Origin: Pseudomonadota bacterium
GTDB taxonomy: Bacteria > Pseudomonadota > Alphaproteobacteria > Rhizobiales > Hyphomicrobiaceae
Assembly (NCBI GenBank): GCA_023423275.1
Contig: JAFAFW010000068.1
Span: 1 to 9,901 of the forward strand
DNA length: 9,901 nt
Reading direction: 5' to 3'
This document shows, in pieces, positions 1-6,426 of the stretch (positions are counted from its first letter, which is position 1; each line of letters begins with the position of its first letter). Both the position numbers and the translations under genes were made by a program. The notes under the pieces are model-generated. The model worked only from the letters and a program-made list of their open reading frames with translations, was not told where the DNA came from and did no database searches.

Positions 1-3
1 CCA

Positions 4-1254
4 TCAGGGCATCGTGCGCGGGCTTCTCGGCGTGGCGATTTTCGCTCTTAGGGGCACCCTGACACGGCCGGAGAGGAGGTCGGATTGCAGTGCCGCTCTC
101 ATGACGGTGAGGCGAACATGCTCTTCCCCCGACCGCACCATTGCCAGATCCATATCAGCGACAGCGTTCGCAAGTTCAATCTGGTCCGGCAGGTTAGGCA
201 GTGGGACTTCGATTTCTGCGATAGTTTGAGCATCCAGTTTTTTGGTCCCATGGGTAGCCGTGTTCACCTGCTTCAGCAGCTTATGTTCTTGGTGCTGCAA
301 GCATAGCTGGACGAATTTCGGGATGGCTCGGCCGTTGGGATGGAAGGCCTTGATGTCCTGATTGTAGGTGGCTGGCATAGCCGTCGTGGCGGTTGGGATC
401 ACTTTCGCGAGTATCATTCCGCGAACGACAAGAAGCAGCGTACCTTTAGGAACAATCTTGCATGCTCCCCCAACCGCTTTTTCAGACACACTGCTTTCCG
501 CACGAGTGACGATGGGAGTTTTCATGTCCCGTGGACAAATCCATGGAATATCGCCGTTCCATAGAGCTTCATCAGCCTTGGAGGGTGTGCCTCCGCTTGA
601 CCATCTCCCAAGGTCACTTAGCCTTACAACTTCCCACGCCGTTTCCTCGAACGCAGCATGAAGTGTGGCGGCACGCATCCGCGACAGCTGCTCTATCATC
701 GCTCTGTTCGCCGCGATGGCCTCATCCACCGACCGCAACACCTCGGCGATCCGCCGTTGCTCGTCGAGCGGGGGGAGAAGCAGCGAAAGTTGGGCAAGCC
801 CAGCTTTCGAAATGTTCTTCATAGACCCGCTTGTGCCGGTGGCAATGTCGGTCAGCCGGGCGCGAAATGCATCCGACTGCATGAAGAAAGACAGCCACCG
901 GCAGTTCGCTCGCTGATTGGTTCGCAACATCCAAAGCCTGTCCGGCAAATACAGGTTAGGATGTTCGATCTCAACGTAGGCGTTCTCGCCTACGAGGCTT
1001 AGGGTGTTCATCCTGCTGAGTATGATCGAGTTGGCCCCGACCGGGACCTTCACGCGACCTGCTTCTCCATTGACGACAACCTTATTCTCAGTGGGTCTAA
1101 AACGACCACCACTCACTGAGCTCGTCTTTAAGACGCCAATTTCACCAAAGCCACAGGGACGACTTTCAGAGTTGACGCTTACACCAGCCTCCAACGTGTC
1201 AATTAGATCACCAAGCTTGACCGAAGCCCATCCCTCCGGCACCTCACTCGACAT
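4..1254 (-). CDS. hsdS: Type I restriction-modification specificity subunit HsdS
   Basis: HsdS is the DNA-recognition subunit of a type I restriction-modification complex. It joins two HsdM subunits to methylate adenine in a bipartite target, and HsdR subunits when cleavage occurs. The 416 residues show the classic two-repeat layout. Target-recognition domain 1 spans about 5-160 and begins PEGW. A conserved helical region with LDEQRRIAEVL lies at about 163-200. Target-recognition domain 2 spans about 205-350, with a GGTPSK segment near 221-226. A second helical region (LPDQIELANAVADMDLAM, then LLSGRVRV) lies at about 355-400. The length is normal for a full two-domain HsdS, so it is not a half-subunit. 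The ATG lies inside the end of hsdM (11-nt overlap), implying translational coupling. The stop codon is at 4-6, so the gene is complete. The recognition sequence cannot be read from the protein. The family call is firm. Confidence 0.95.
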   Translation of the reverse strand: MSSEVPEGWASVKLGDLIDTLEAGVSVNSESRPCGFGEIGVLKTSSVSGGRFRPTENKVVVNGEAGRVKVPVGANSIILSRMNTLSLVGENAYVEIEHPNLYLPDRLWMLRTNQRANCRWLSFFMQSDAFRARLTDIATGTSGSMKNISKAGLAQLSLLLPPLDEQRRIAEVLRSVDEAIAANRAMIEQLSRMRAATLHAAFEETAWEVVRLSDLGRWSSGGTPSKADEALWNGDIPWICPRDMKTPIVTRAESSVSEKAVGGACKIVPKGTLLLVVRGMILAKVIPTATTAMPATYNQDIKAFHPNGRAIPKFVQLCLQHQEHKLLKQVNTATHGTKKLDAQTIAEIEVPLPNLPDQIELANAVADMDLAMVRSGEEHVRLTVMRAALQSDLLSGRVRVPLRAKIATPRSPRTMP

Positions 1255-2758
1255 AGCCGAGCCTCTTCAGGTGCCCGAACATCACCGCCTCGGCCTCGTC
1301 GCGCTTGGCGATCAGGTCTCGGAGCTTGGCGATCTCCGTGGCCACATCCACGGCCTCAGCGTCCGCGCCTGTCTGGACGTAGCGGCTGATGTTCAGGTTG
1401 AAGCCGTTGGCCGCGATCTCATCGACCGGCACGACGCGGGCCATTTTCTCGATGTCGGCGAAGCCGTGGAAGGCGTCCGCCAGCGCCCGCACATTGGCGT
1501 CGGTCAGATGGTTCTGCGCCTTTCCCGGTGTGAAGGTAGCGTCCCCGTTAACGACCAACACCTTACCCTTCCGTTTTTTGGGCTTAGCCTTGCGAACGAT
1601 CAGGATCGCCGCCGGAATGCCTGCGCCGTAGAACAGATTGGGCGCCATCCCGATCACCGCCTCGATGATGTCGGCGTTCAGCATCGCCTCGCGGATGCGG
1701 CCCTCGGCGCCGCCCCGGAACAGTACGCCGTGCGGCACGACCACGCCCAATATGCCGTCATCCTTCAGCGAGGCGATCATATGCTGGACGAAGGCGAGAT
1801 CGCCGTAGCCCTTGGGCGGCACCCCATAGACGTCGCGGCCGAACGGATCGCCGTTGCTCCACACCTCATGGCCCCAGACCTTCTGCGAGAAAGGCGGATT
1901 GGCCATCACCCGGTCGTAGGCGCCGACGCCTGGCGTGAACTCCTGTGCGCGCGGATCGTACCGCTTGGGGTCGAGGATGGTGTCACCCTTGGCGATGAAG
2001 GCGTCGTCGATGTCGTGGAGGAACAAGTTGATCTGGGCGATGGCCCACGTGTCCAGTTCCTTTTCTTGCCCGTAGAGGGACAGGCTGCGTGGGTCTTGGC
2101 CCCTGTCCTTCAGGTGCTGGACCGCTTCCAACAGCATGCCGCCAGAGCCGCAGGTGGGATCGTAGATCGACATGCCCGGTTGGGGATTGAGGCATTCGAC
2201 GATTAGCTTGACGACCTGTCTTGGCGTGTAGAACTCGCCACCCTTCTTGCCCGCGCCTTCAGCGAACTGCTCGATCAGATACATGTAGGCGTCGCCGAGC
2301 ATGTCGGGCGGCACATCGCTATTGCGCAGCCGATGCGTCTCGAAATGGGCGAGCAGCTTCTCCAGCCGCGCGTCGGGGAAACGTTCCTGATTGGCGAAGT
2401 CCACGTCGCCGAACACGCCTCGCAGACGCAGGTTGGCATCTTCGATGGCGGCGAAGGCGTTGTTGAGATGCTGGCCGATCTGGGTGGCGTGCTTGCGAAC
2501 CTCCTTCCAGTGATGTTTGGGAGGCACATGGAAGCGGTGTTCGTCGGGGTCGGCTGCCTCTTTCCGGCTGCCGGTTTCTGCCAGCAGTTCGTCGTACTCC
2601 TCATCCCACACGTCACAGATGCGCCGGTAGAACAGTAGGGCGAAGATGTAATCCTTGAACTTTCCGGCATCAACGTGGCCGCGCAGGATGTCAGCCGCCT
2701 GCCAAAGGTGGCGTTCAAGCGCATCCTGCGTGAGGTGTGGCGTGTGTCGTTGCTGCAT
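1244..2758 (-). CDS. hsdM: Type I restriction-modification DNA adenine methyltransferase HsdM
   Basis: HsdM transfers a methyl group from S-adenosylmethionine to N6 of adenine at the site chosen by HsdS. The 504-residue product has an HsdM N-terminal helical domain (about 10-150, including FKDYIFALLFYRRICDVW). It is followed by the GEFYTPRQVV segment (174-183), the SAM-binding motif I DPTCGSGG (200-207) and the catalytic motif IV NPPF (287-290). All are intact, and the length is typical. The frame stays open for 47 more codons upstream, to 2899. I chose the ATG at 2758 because homologues begin just before the HsdM_N domain and a GGGG-rich stretch precedes it; the upstream part reads as non-conserved. 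The stop overlaps the hsdS start by 11 nt. hsdR is not in the window, so the pair could be a modification-only remnant or the front of a full operon running past position 1. Confidence 0.95.
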   Translation of the reverse strand: MQQRHTPHLTQDALERHLWQAADILRGHVDAGKFKDYIFALLFYRRICDVWDEEYDELLAETGSRKEAADPDEHRFHVPPKHHWKEVRKHATQIGQHLNNAFAAIEDANLRLRGVFGDVDFANQERFPDARLEKLLAHFETHRLRNSDVPPDMLGDAYMYLIEQFAEGAGKKGGEFYTPRQVVKLIVECLNPQPGMSIYDPTCGSGGMLLEAVQHLKDRGQDPRSLSLYGQEKELDTWAIAQINLFLHDIDDAFIAKGDTILDPKRYDPRAQEFTPGVGAYDRVMANPPFSQKVWGHEVWSNGDPFGRDVYGVPPKGYGDLAFVQHMIASLKDDGILGVVVPHGVLFRGGAEGRIREAMLNADIIEAVIGMAPNLFYGAGIPAAILIVRKAKPKKRKGKVLVVNGDATFTPGKAQNHLTDANVRALADAFHGFADIEKMARVVPVDEIAANGFNLNISRYVQTGADAEAVDVATEIAKLRDLIAKRDEAEAVMFGHLKRLGYVE

Positions 2759-2911
2759 GATCGTGTTACCCCGGACCGGCACCCTACTTGCCGAGTAGCG
2801 ATTGGCGGAGCTCAGATCAATGCCAAATACCGTCAAAGTTGAGGATTGGCTCACTATGACCGCAGGGACAGCGGCGCCCGACGAATGAGGAGGCGACAAT
2901 CCCGGACCTCA

Positions 2912-2935
2912 TATCTCGCACATCTGATTGAGATA
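2912..2935. repeat. 6-bp inverted repeat between hsdM and the upstream small gene
   Basis: TATCTC (2912-2917) and GAGATA (2930-2935) are perfect inverted arms with a 12-nt spacer. The spacer also offers a shorter alternative pairing (ATCT / AGAT). The repeat lies about 150 bp upstream of the hsdM start and just past the stop of the HGGxSTG-like gene. It could be an operator for the methylase genes or part of a weak terminator. There is no U-tract, and arms of this length can arise by chance. Confidence 0.3.
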
Positions 2936-2943
2936 CGCCTACC

Positions 2944-3240
2944 TCACACTTCCGGCGCATTGTGCCGACGATCTGCTCGCCATTTTTTCCAACGTGCTTT
3001 CTGAGCAGAGCTGATCTTTGCACGTCCCTCGGCCGTTTTCGGGCCGCAGCTCGCACCGCCGTGATTGCGGCACCGGCCGCCAGCCCCGGTTCCCTTCCTC
3101 CGGCACGGACGCCCCGACCGTGTCAGCGCACCGCATCGGCGCGCGGATGATCTGTCTTCGTCGCGGACTGTCAGCTTCTTCGCCGCCGCATTGCCAGACT
3201 GAAGCGATCGGAAGAGGGCAATAAGCTTTCTGGGGTCCAT
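2944..3240 (-). CDS. HGGxSTG-like small Cys/His-rich protein
   Basis: This is a 98-residue basic protein resembling small alphaproteobacterial proteins named for an HGGxSTGPxTxEG signature. Here the signature reads HGGASCGPKTAEG (60-72). It is preceded by CGALTRSGRPC (36-46) and GRCRNHGG (55-62), the usual layout of the family. Cys36, Cys46, Cys57 and His60 could bind a metal, but this is inference. The C-terminus (about 74-92) is a Lys/Arg/Trp-rich helix-like stretch that could contact nucleic acid. The function of the family is not established to my knowledge; members often occur near phage-derived or accessory genes. The Cys in place of the usual Thr after HGGxS is uncommon. The ATG at 3240 is preceded by a G-rich stretch (GGGGGATGG) at a rather long distance. 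The gene lies upstream of hsdM on the same strand, with a 185-nt gap. Confidence 0.7.
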   Translation of the reverse strand: MDPRKLIALFRSLQSGNAAAKKLTVRDEDRSSARRCGALTRSGRPCRRKGTGAGGRCRNHGGASCGPKTAEGRAKISSAQKARWKKWRADRRHNAPEV

Positions 3241-3575
3241 GCTCGTATGACCATCCCCCGGTGTAATACCCCATAACGCGCGCGCGATAGCGGCGTAGAG
3301 AAACTCAATCGTCCAGAAGCGGCTGTTTCCTCACGTCACGCATCAGTGAGGAATTGGTCCAGTCGCCTGCGCTACCCCGAGCACGAATTGTCGTCAACAT
3401 TGGCTCCCTGTGGATTTGATCTTCGGCCACAGTTCCGCTGTTTGGAGGCGATCGTGCACTTTGCTCGTGATGTGTCTCATATCTGTGAGGGGGGCTGGCG
3501 CAGTGTCCAGGCATCCCTTACCTCAGCTCTCTCCGAACAAGCCTCGTTGGCCATCATCCGCGCGACTGGAGAAGC
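3241..3575. other. 335-bp divergent intergenic region
   Basis: This stretch separates the small HGGxSTG-like gene (leftward) from the 362-residue gene (rightward), so both promoters should lie here. I see no convincing sigma-70 hexamer pair on either strand. It contains a CG-dinucleotide run near 3276-3286 and a perfect 8-bp dyad at 3327-3353. Open frames cross it on both strands, but none shows a recognisable domain and the longest overlaps the downstream gene. I treat it as non-coding. Confidence 0.5.
3327..3353. repeat. Perfect 8-bp inverted repeat, candidate operator
   Basis: TTCCTCAC (3327-3334) and GTGAGGAA (3346-3353) are perfect inverted arms separated by 11 nt, centred near 3340. 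The dyad lies between two divergent genes, one of which encodes a protein with apparent winged-helix segments. Such a site would suit binding by a dimeric regulator, possibly that protein itself. The regulatory role is inference; the symmetry is seen directly. Confidence 0.4.
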
Positions 3576-4664
3576 ATGCTCGATAAGGTTTCGTCCAACA
3601 CTGACAAGATCAGCGTGCCGAACATTGCGCTCGGTATGGTCCTCGACAATGGCCGTGCTTCAGCCTATGCGGCGCATCTGCTGGCAATCTCCGCGGCGCA
3701 CGGGTCTGGTTTTTCGCTGAACAAATGGCACGTCCGCGATACCTACGGTATAGGGTTACGCGGGTTTGCGGCGGGCATTAAACTGTTGACGGACAGCCGA
3801 GTACTTCATCGCAGGCAGGCCGGACCAAAGCAATTTGCCCAAGATATCTTGCTCGTATCCACGGCACCACCTTTCGTCCGCTTCCCCCGCGCATTGCTGG
3901 GCGAAAACTCCACACTGGTGGCCTTTATCCTCGCTGCCTTGATGTCACCAACGCCGCGACCGGCGGGGGGCATCGGTAAAAGGGTTGGCGTTCGCAGCCG
4001 AACCCGTGTCGGTGAGTTGGTGGCCGCTGCCCATCGGCTTGGCGTCGTTGACGTTTCGATCGGTCAACACAACGCGATCTTGGTGGGCAGGCCGCTGATG
4101 TCCAAAAACGTGGTGTCCAAGAACGTTTGCACACATAGGATTATGGAAGACGGCAGTATAATGGAAGGCAGGCATCAGCACTCTACGGGACACCCTACGG
4201 GTGATCCCGCTGTTTCCGCCTTCGCAAGACTTCTTGAAGTCGCCGAGGACAATCGCCGCCTTTTGGGTTGGCTCTACGACGACGAGGAGAGGGCCTTTGA
4301 CGCACTGCGTGAAGTCACGCCGGAAGAGGTTGAGCGTGTTCTCGACGCTGAGACCGACGCAGTGCTCCGTGAACACGTACGCAATGCATGCGGTGGCCGG
4401 GTGCACGCCGATATTTTATCGCCGCCCGGCTTGGCCGCCATTCGTCACCACGCGGCAGCGATTTGCTGCGTGCATGACACCGTTACTGCCCAGCATGCCG
4501 TAACGCTTGTTGTTGATGCCATGCGGCAGCTGATCGGGGCTGAAGGCAAGTGGCTGAACTCGATGGGGGTCATCGGTAAGCGTGTCGGCTTCGCATTGCA
4601 CGCTGGAGAACCGACGATCGTGGCCGGAGGCTTGCCTATCATCGACGACGAGGAGGACGACTGA
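3576..4664 (+). CDS. Protein of unknown function with two apparent winged-helix segments
   Basis: I do not recognise this 362-residue protein as a member of a named family. Residues about 28-82 read like a winged helix of the kind found in replication initiators and regulators: a helix (YAAHLLAISAAHG), then SLNKWHVRDTYGIGLRGFAAGIKLL, then a turn and basic strand (DSRVLHRRQ). Residues about 112-172 look like a second one, ending in RTRVGELVAAAHRLGVVDV. A linker holds a SKNV-V-SKNV repeat (176-184). The C-terminal half is acidic and helical (about 210-320) and ends IIDDEEDD. The hexapeptide IGKRVG occurs twice, exactly 200 residues apart (133-138 and 333-338). The ATG has GGAG 4 nt upstream, which supports this start. 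The gene diverges from the HGGxSTG-like gene and nothing intact follows it. Binding to DNA is inference from fold-like patterns only. Its GC content seems lower than that of the right half of the window. Confidence 0.7.
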   Translation: MLDKVSSNTDKISVPNIALGMVLDNGRASAYAAHLLAISAAHGSGFSLNKWHVRDTYGIGLRGFAAGIKLLTDSRVLHRRQAGPKQFAQDILLVSTAPPFVRFPRALLGENSTLVAFILAALMSPTPRPAGGIGKRVGVRSRTRVGELVAAAHRLGVVDVSIGQHNAILVGRPLMSKNVVSKNVCTHRIMEDGSIMEGRHQHSTGHPTGDPAVSAFARLLEVAEDNRRLLGWLYDDEERAFDALREVTPEEVERVLDAETDAVLREHVRNACGGRVHADILSPPGLAAIRHHAAAICCVHDTVTAQHAVTLVVDAMRQLIGAEGKWLNSMGVIGKRVGFALHAGEPTIVAGGLPIIDDEEDD

Positions 4665-4731
4665 AGAGGCGGTGCGAGCAGGCGATTGCCGCAAATGGGC
4701 TATCATCAGCATCAGGTCGGGGATCTGCTCG

Positions 4732-4752
4732 GCGGCCTGAACCCAAGGCCGC
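4732..4752. repeat. 6-bp inverted repeat (hairpin)
   Basis: GCGGCC (4732-4737) and GGCCGC (4747-4752) are perfect arms around a 9-nt loop, about 70 bp after the stop of the 362-residue gene. A GC-rich hairpin here could help end that transcript, but no T-tract follows. Confidence 0.35.
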
Positions 4753-4765
4753 AACGGCGAGGTTA

Positions 4766-4801
4766 AAACCGGCAAGAGGTTCGCAAGCGTGCCGCCGGTT
4801 T
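4766..4801. repeat. Perfect 8-bp inverted repeat
   Basis: AAACCGGC (4766-4773) and GCCGGTTT (4794-4801) are perfect arms with a 20-nt spacer. A nested alternative pairing (GGCA with TGCC) is possible. It sits 14 bp after the 4732-4752 hairpin. It could be a terminator element, a protein-binding site or the relic of a mobile-element end; the sequence does not decide. Confidence 0.4.
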
Positions 4802-4883
4802 CGACGGATCAGCTCGGCAACGACCTTATGTAGCCGTCAGGCGCCCAGCAGGCTTCACACTTTGCCGGGCGTCGCACTGATGG

Positions 4884-5122
4884 TCACACGAGCCTCACGC
4901 CCAGCGCAAGGAAAGTCGCCGCGCCGACGGCGATCACCCCGACCTCGAAACCGATCCTTGTCGGGTCGACAGTCCCGCGGCGCTGCGATGCCATCGCTGG
5001 GATCATCGCGACAAGCACCAGACCTATCCCACACCCACAATTCGGAATGCGTCGGAGCGGGGATGCGGATCGGGGGCACTGCGCAGAGCGGCCGCCGCCG
5101 CGACCACGCCAACGACATTCAC
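4884..5122 (-). pseudogene. Possible frameshifted remnant of a small membrane protein
   Basis: No single frame is intact, but two minus-strand frames join into a membrane-protein-like sequence. From about 5122 one frame reads VNVVGVVAAAAAL and later FRIVGVG before a stop at 5024-5026. Reading on in a neighbouring frame from the same point gives GIGLVLVAMIPAMASQ, then DPTRIGFEVGVIAVGAATF, with a stop at 4884-4886. Both parts are rich in Gly, Ala and Val, with well-placed charged residues, which suggests two or three former membrane helices and a single-base shift near 5030. I do not recognise the family. A sequencing error or chance hydrophobicity in GC-rich DNA remains possible. Confidence 0.3.
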
Positions 5123-5229
5123 CGAATTGATGATGGTTCAGACATGCGAGACCCGTTCCAGCCAGTGTAAAAACTGTGTAACGGCTACTTTTCGAGATCT
5201 GACGTTTTTGGTTAAGTTGTTGATTTAAT

Positions 5230-5305
5230 TGGTGCCCAGGGGAGGAATTGAACCACCGACACCGTGATTTTCAGTCACGTGCTCTACCAACTGAGCTACC
5301 TGGGC
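5230..5305 (-). tRNA. tRNA-Phe (anticodon GAA)
   Basis: The minus strand folds as a complete 76-nt tRNA including an encoded CCA end. The acceptor stem pairs GCCCAGG with CCTGGGC, followed by ACCA. The D-arm contains TAGCTCAGTTGGTAGAGCA. The anticodon loop is CTGAAAA, so the anticodon is GAA, reading Phe codons. The T-arm has GGTTCAATTCC. All stems pair. It lies 41 bp after yacG on the same strand and may be transcribed with it. Its 3' end faces the accessory region to the left, which matters because tRNA 3' ends are common integration sites. Confidence 0.98.
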
Positions 5306-5310
5306 TTGCA

Positions 5311-5337
5311 CTTGCGGAATGGACCAGCGATCGCAAG
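5311..5337. repeat. 6-bp inverted repeat between yacG and tRNA-Phe
   Basis: CTTGCG (5311-5316) and CGCAAG (5332-5337) are perfect arms with a 15-nt spacer, in the short gap between the yacG stop and the 5' end of the tRNA. A stem there could guide processing of a joint transcript or weakly terminate yacG. The role is inference. Confidence 0.25.
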
Positions 5338-5346
5338 GCTCGGGCG

Positions 5347-5583
5347 TTATAGTGGCTTGCCCCCATGCTGTCCAGGGCCATCGCCGCTTGGCGATCCACC
5401 ATCGTCGCCATCCTCATCGTCGTCCCCGCCTTGGACCGGGATCGCGTAGGCGCCACGGAGCCAGCGCGACAAGTCAATGTCGGCGCAACGTGCGGAGCAG
5501 AACGGCCTGTAGCCAGCGTCAGAAGGCGCCTGGCAGATCGGGCAGCGTCCGCGGGAACGTGCTTCTTTCTCGATACGACCCAT
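5347..5583 (-). CDS. yacG: DNA gyrase inhibitor YacG (zinc-finger protein)
   Basis: YacG is a small zinc-binding protein; in E. coli it binds GyrB and inhibits DNA gyrase. The 78-residue product has the family signature: CPIC (14-17) and FCSARC (28-33) supply the four zinc-binding cysteines, followed by ADIDLSRWL (34-42), the conserved helix. The tail (about 51-78) is Asp- and Gly-rich (GGDDDEDGDDGG) and probably disordered, as tails in this family often are. The length is slightly above the usual 60-70 residues. The gene starts 22 bp after the maf stop, with a GGAGAGA ribosome-binding site about 13 nt upstream of the ATG. The two are very likely co-transcribed, and tRNA-Phe follows. Confidence 0.93.
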   Translation of the reverse strand: MGRIEKEARSRGRCPICQAPSDAGYRPFCSARCADIDLSRWLRGAYAIPVQGGDDDEDGDDGGSPSGDGPGQHGGKPL

Positions 5584-5605
5584 AGTGAAGCGTTGGTCTC
5601 TCCAG

Positions 5606-6352
5606 CTAAACGCCTACGGTATCGGCTGGCTGGGCCCAGGAAAAATGAACCGGATAGCCCTCGGACATGAGCAGGCCCACAGCTTCCGCCAGCGGCAGAC
5701 CGACGACGTTGGTATAGGACCCGATGATCTTTTGCGCGAAGCAGCCCGCAAGCCCCTGAATGGCATAGCCGCCCGCCTTGCCTTGCCACTCCCGCGAGGC
5801 GATGTAGGCCTCCATCTCGCCTGTCGACAACCGCTTGAAGCGCACCCGGGTATCGGCGACCTTGATCCTGAGACGATCATCAGGCGTGATGAGGCACAAC
5901 GCCGTGAGCACACGATGGGCGCGGCCGGACAGAAGTTGTAGCGCCGCCAACGCCTCATCGACATTTTCAGGCTTGAGAATGGTGCGGCGTCCCACGGCGA
6001 CCACGGTGTCGGCTGCCAGCACGAACGCGTCGGCGATGTCGCGGTCATTGGCAATCTGATCGCGGGCGGTCTCGGCCTTGGCACGGGCAAGCCGCAGGGC
6101 CAGCGTGCGCGGCATTTCTCCCTTGCGCGGCGTCTCGTCCAGCGATGCAGGACGCAACGCATCCGGGGTGACCCCGGCCTGTGCCAGCAATGTCAGGCGC
6201 CGAGGGGAAGCGCTCGCCAGAATCAGCTTCGGCCGCTCCAACGGCTCCCGGCTGCTGCTGCGCGCCTTGGCGAGGGCCCGCCGCAACGTGTCGCGCCGCG
6301 GCTCATCTGTCTTGCTGAAGGGCGAAAATAGCCCAAGCTTGCTTGAGATCAT
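5606..6352 (-). CDS. maf: Maf family nucleotide pyrophosphatase
   Basis: Maf proteins hydrolyse non-canonical or excess nucleoside triphosphates to the monophosphate and pyrophosphate. The YhdE-type subgroup, which this resembles, acts on dTTP and UTP. The signature LILASASPRR is present, with the Ser and paired Arg that hold the phosphates. ADTVV carries the catalytic Asp, and KAGGYAIQG and GSYTNVVGLPL complete the site. The product is 248 residues, against about 190-210 for most relatives. The excess is a basic N-terminal extension of about 40 residues before the conserved ERPKLILAS. An in-frame TTG near 6241, with GGGAG just before it, would remove the extension and give a typical length, so the start is uncertain. 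yacG follows 22 bp downstream. The gene diverges from the Crp-type regulator with 239 bp between them. Confidence 0.95.
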   Translation of the reverse strand: MISSKLGLFSPFSKTDEPRRDTLRRALAKARSSSREPLERPKLILASASPRRLTLLAQAGVTPDALRPASLDETPRKGEMPRTLALRLARAKAETARDQIANDRDIADAFVLAADTVVAVGRRTILKPENVDEALAALQLLSGRAHRVLTALCLITPDDRLRIKVADTRVRFKRLSTGEMEAYIASREWQGKAGGYAIQGLAGCFAQKIIGSYTNVVGLPLAEAVGLLMSEGYPVHFSWAQPADTVGV

Positions 6353-6426
6353 GCGAAGTATCTCGTCGATCTCCCATTTTCCGGCCGTCGGACAACCATA
6401 TGGGGAAACCTGTGGGAAATGAAACC

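Larger units (their letters stand above)
4665..5229. other. 565-bp stretch without an intact gene, adjoining the tRNA-Phe 3' end
   Basis: Between the end of the 362-residue gene and tRNA-Phe I find no intact, recognisable gene. The left part (4732-4801) holds two inverted repeats. The middle (4884-5122, minus strand) carries a frameshifted membrane-protein-like reading frame. The right end (about 5166-5230) is markedly AT-rich compared with its surroundings and abuts the CCA end of the tRNA. This mixture of debris and AT-rich DNA suits the edge of an integrated element, but no integrase and no copy of the tRNA end was found in it. Confidence 0.5.

Noticed and set aside
1004..2206. Long plus-strand open frame (about 400 codons)
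   Set aside because: It is antisense to hsdM and the start of hsdS, whose motifs are unmistakable. Its translation is low-complexity and His/Asp/Val-rich, as expected for the opposite strand of a GC-rich gene.
2808..2836. Possible hsdM promoter with a TTGACG -35 element
   Set aside because: No acceptable -10 hexamer lies 16-18 bp downstream on the minus strand.
3346..3720. Plus-strand open frame of 124 codons starting with GTG
   Set aside because: It begins inside the dyad, lacks a ribosome-binding site, and overlaps the better-supported 362-residue gene by about 145 bp. No domain was recognised.
3945..4406. Minus-strand open frame of 153 codons
   Set aside because: It is antisense to the 362-residue gene and has no domain or convincing start signal.
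4855..5118. Minus-strand 87-codon frame with an ATG
   Set aside because: It is Arg/Pro-rich and lacks hydrophobic patterning. The two other minus-strand frames over the same DNA give a more protein-like joined sequence.
1..5229. Second copy of the tRNA-Phe 3' end (att site)
   Set aside because: By eye I found only short chance matches to the acceptor end and none of useful length. If one exists it lies outside the window.
5271..5789. Minus-strand 172-codon frame across tRNA-Phe, yacG and maf
   Set aside because: It runs through the tRNA and two well-identified genes in a different frame.
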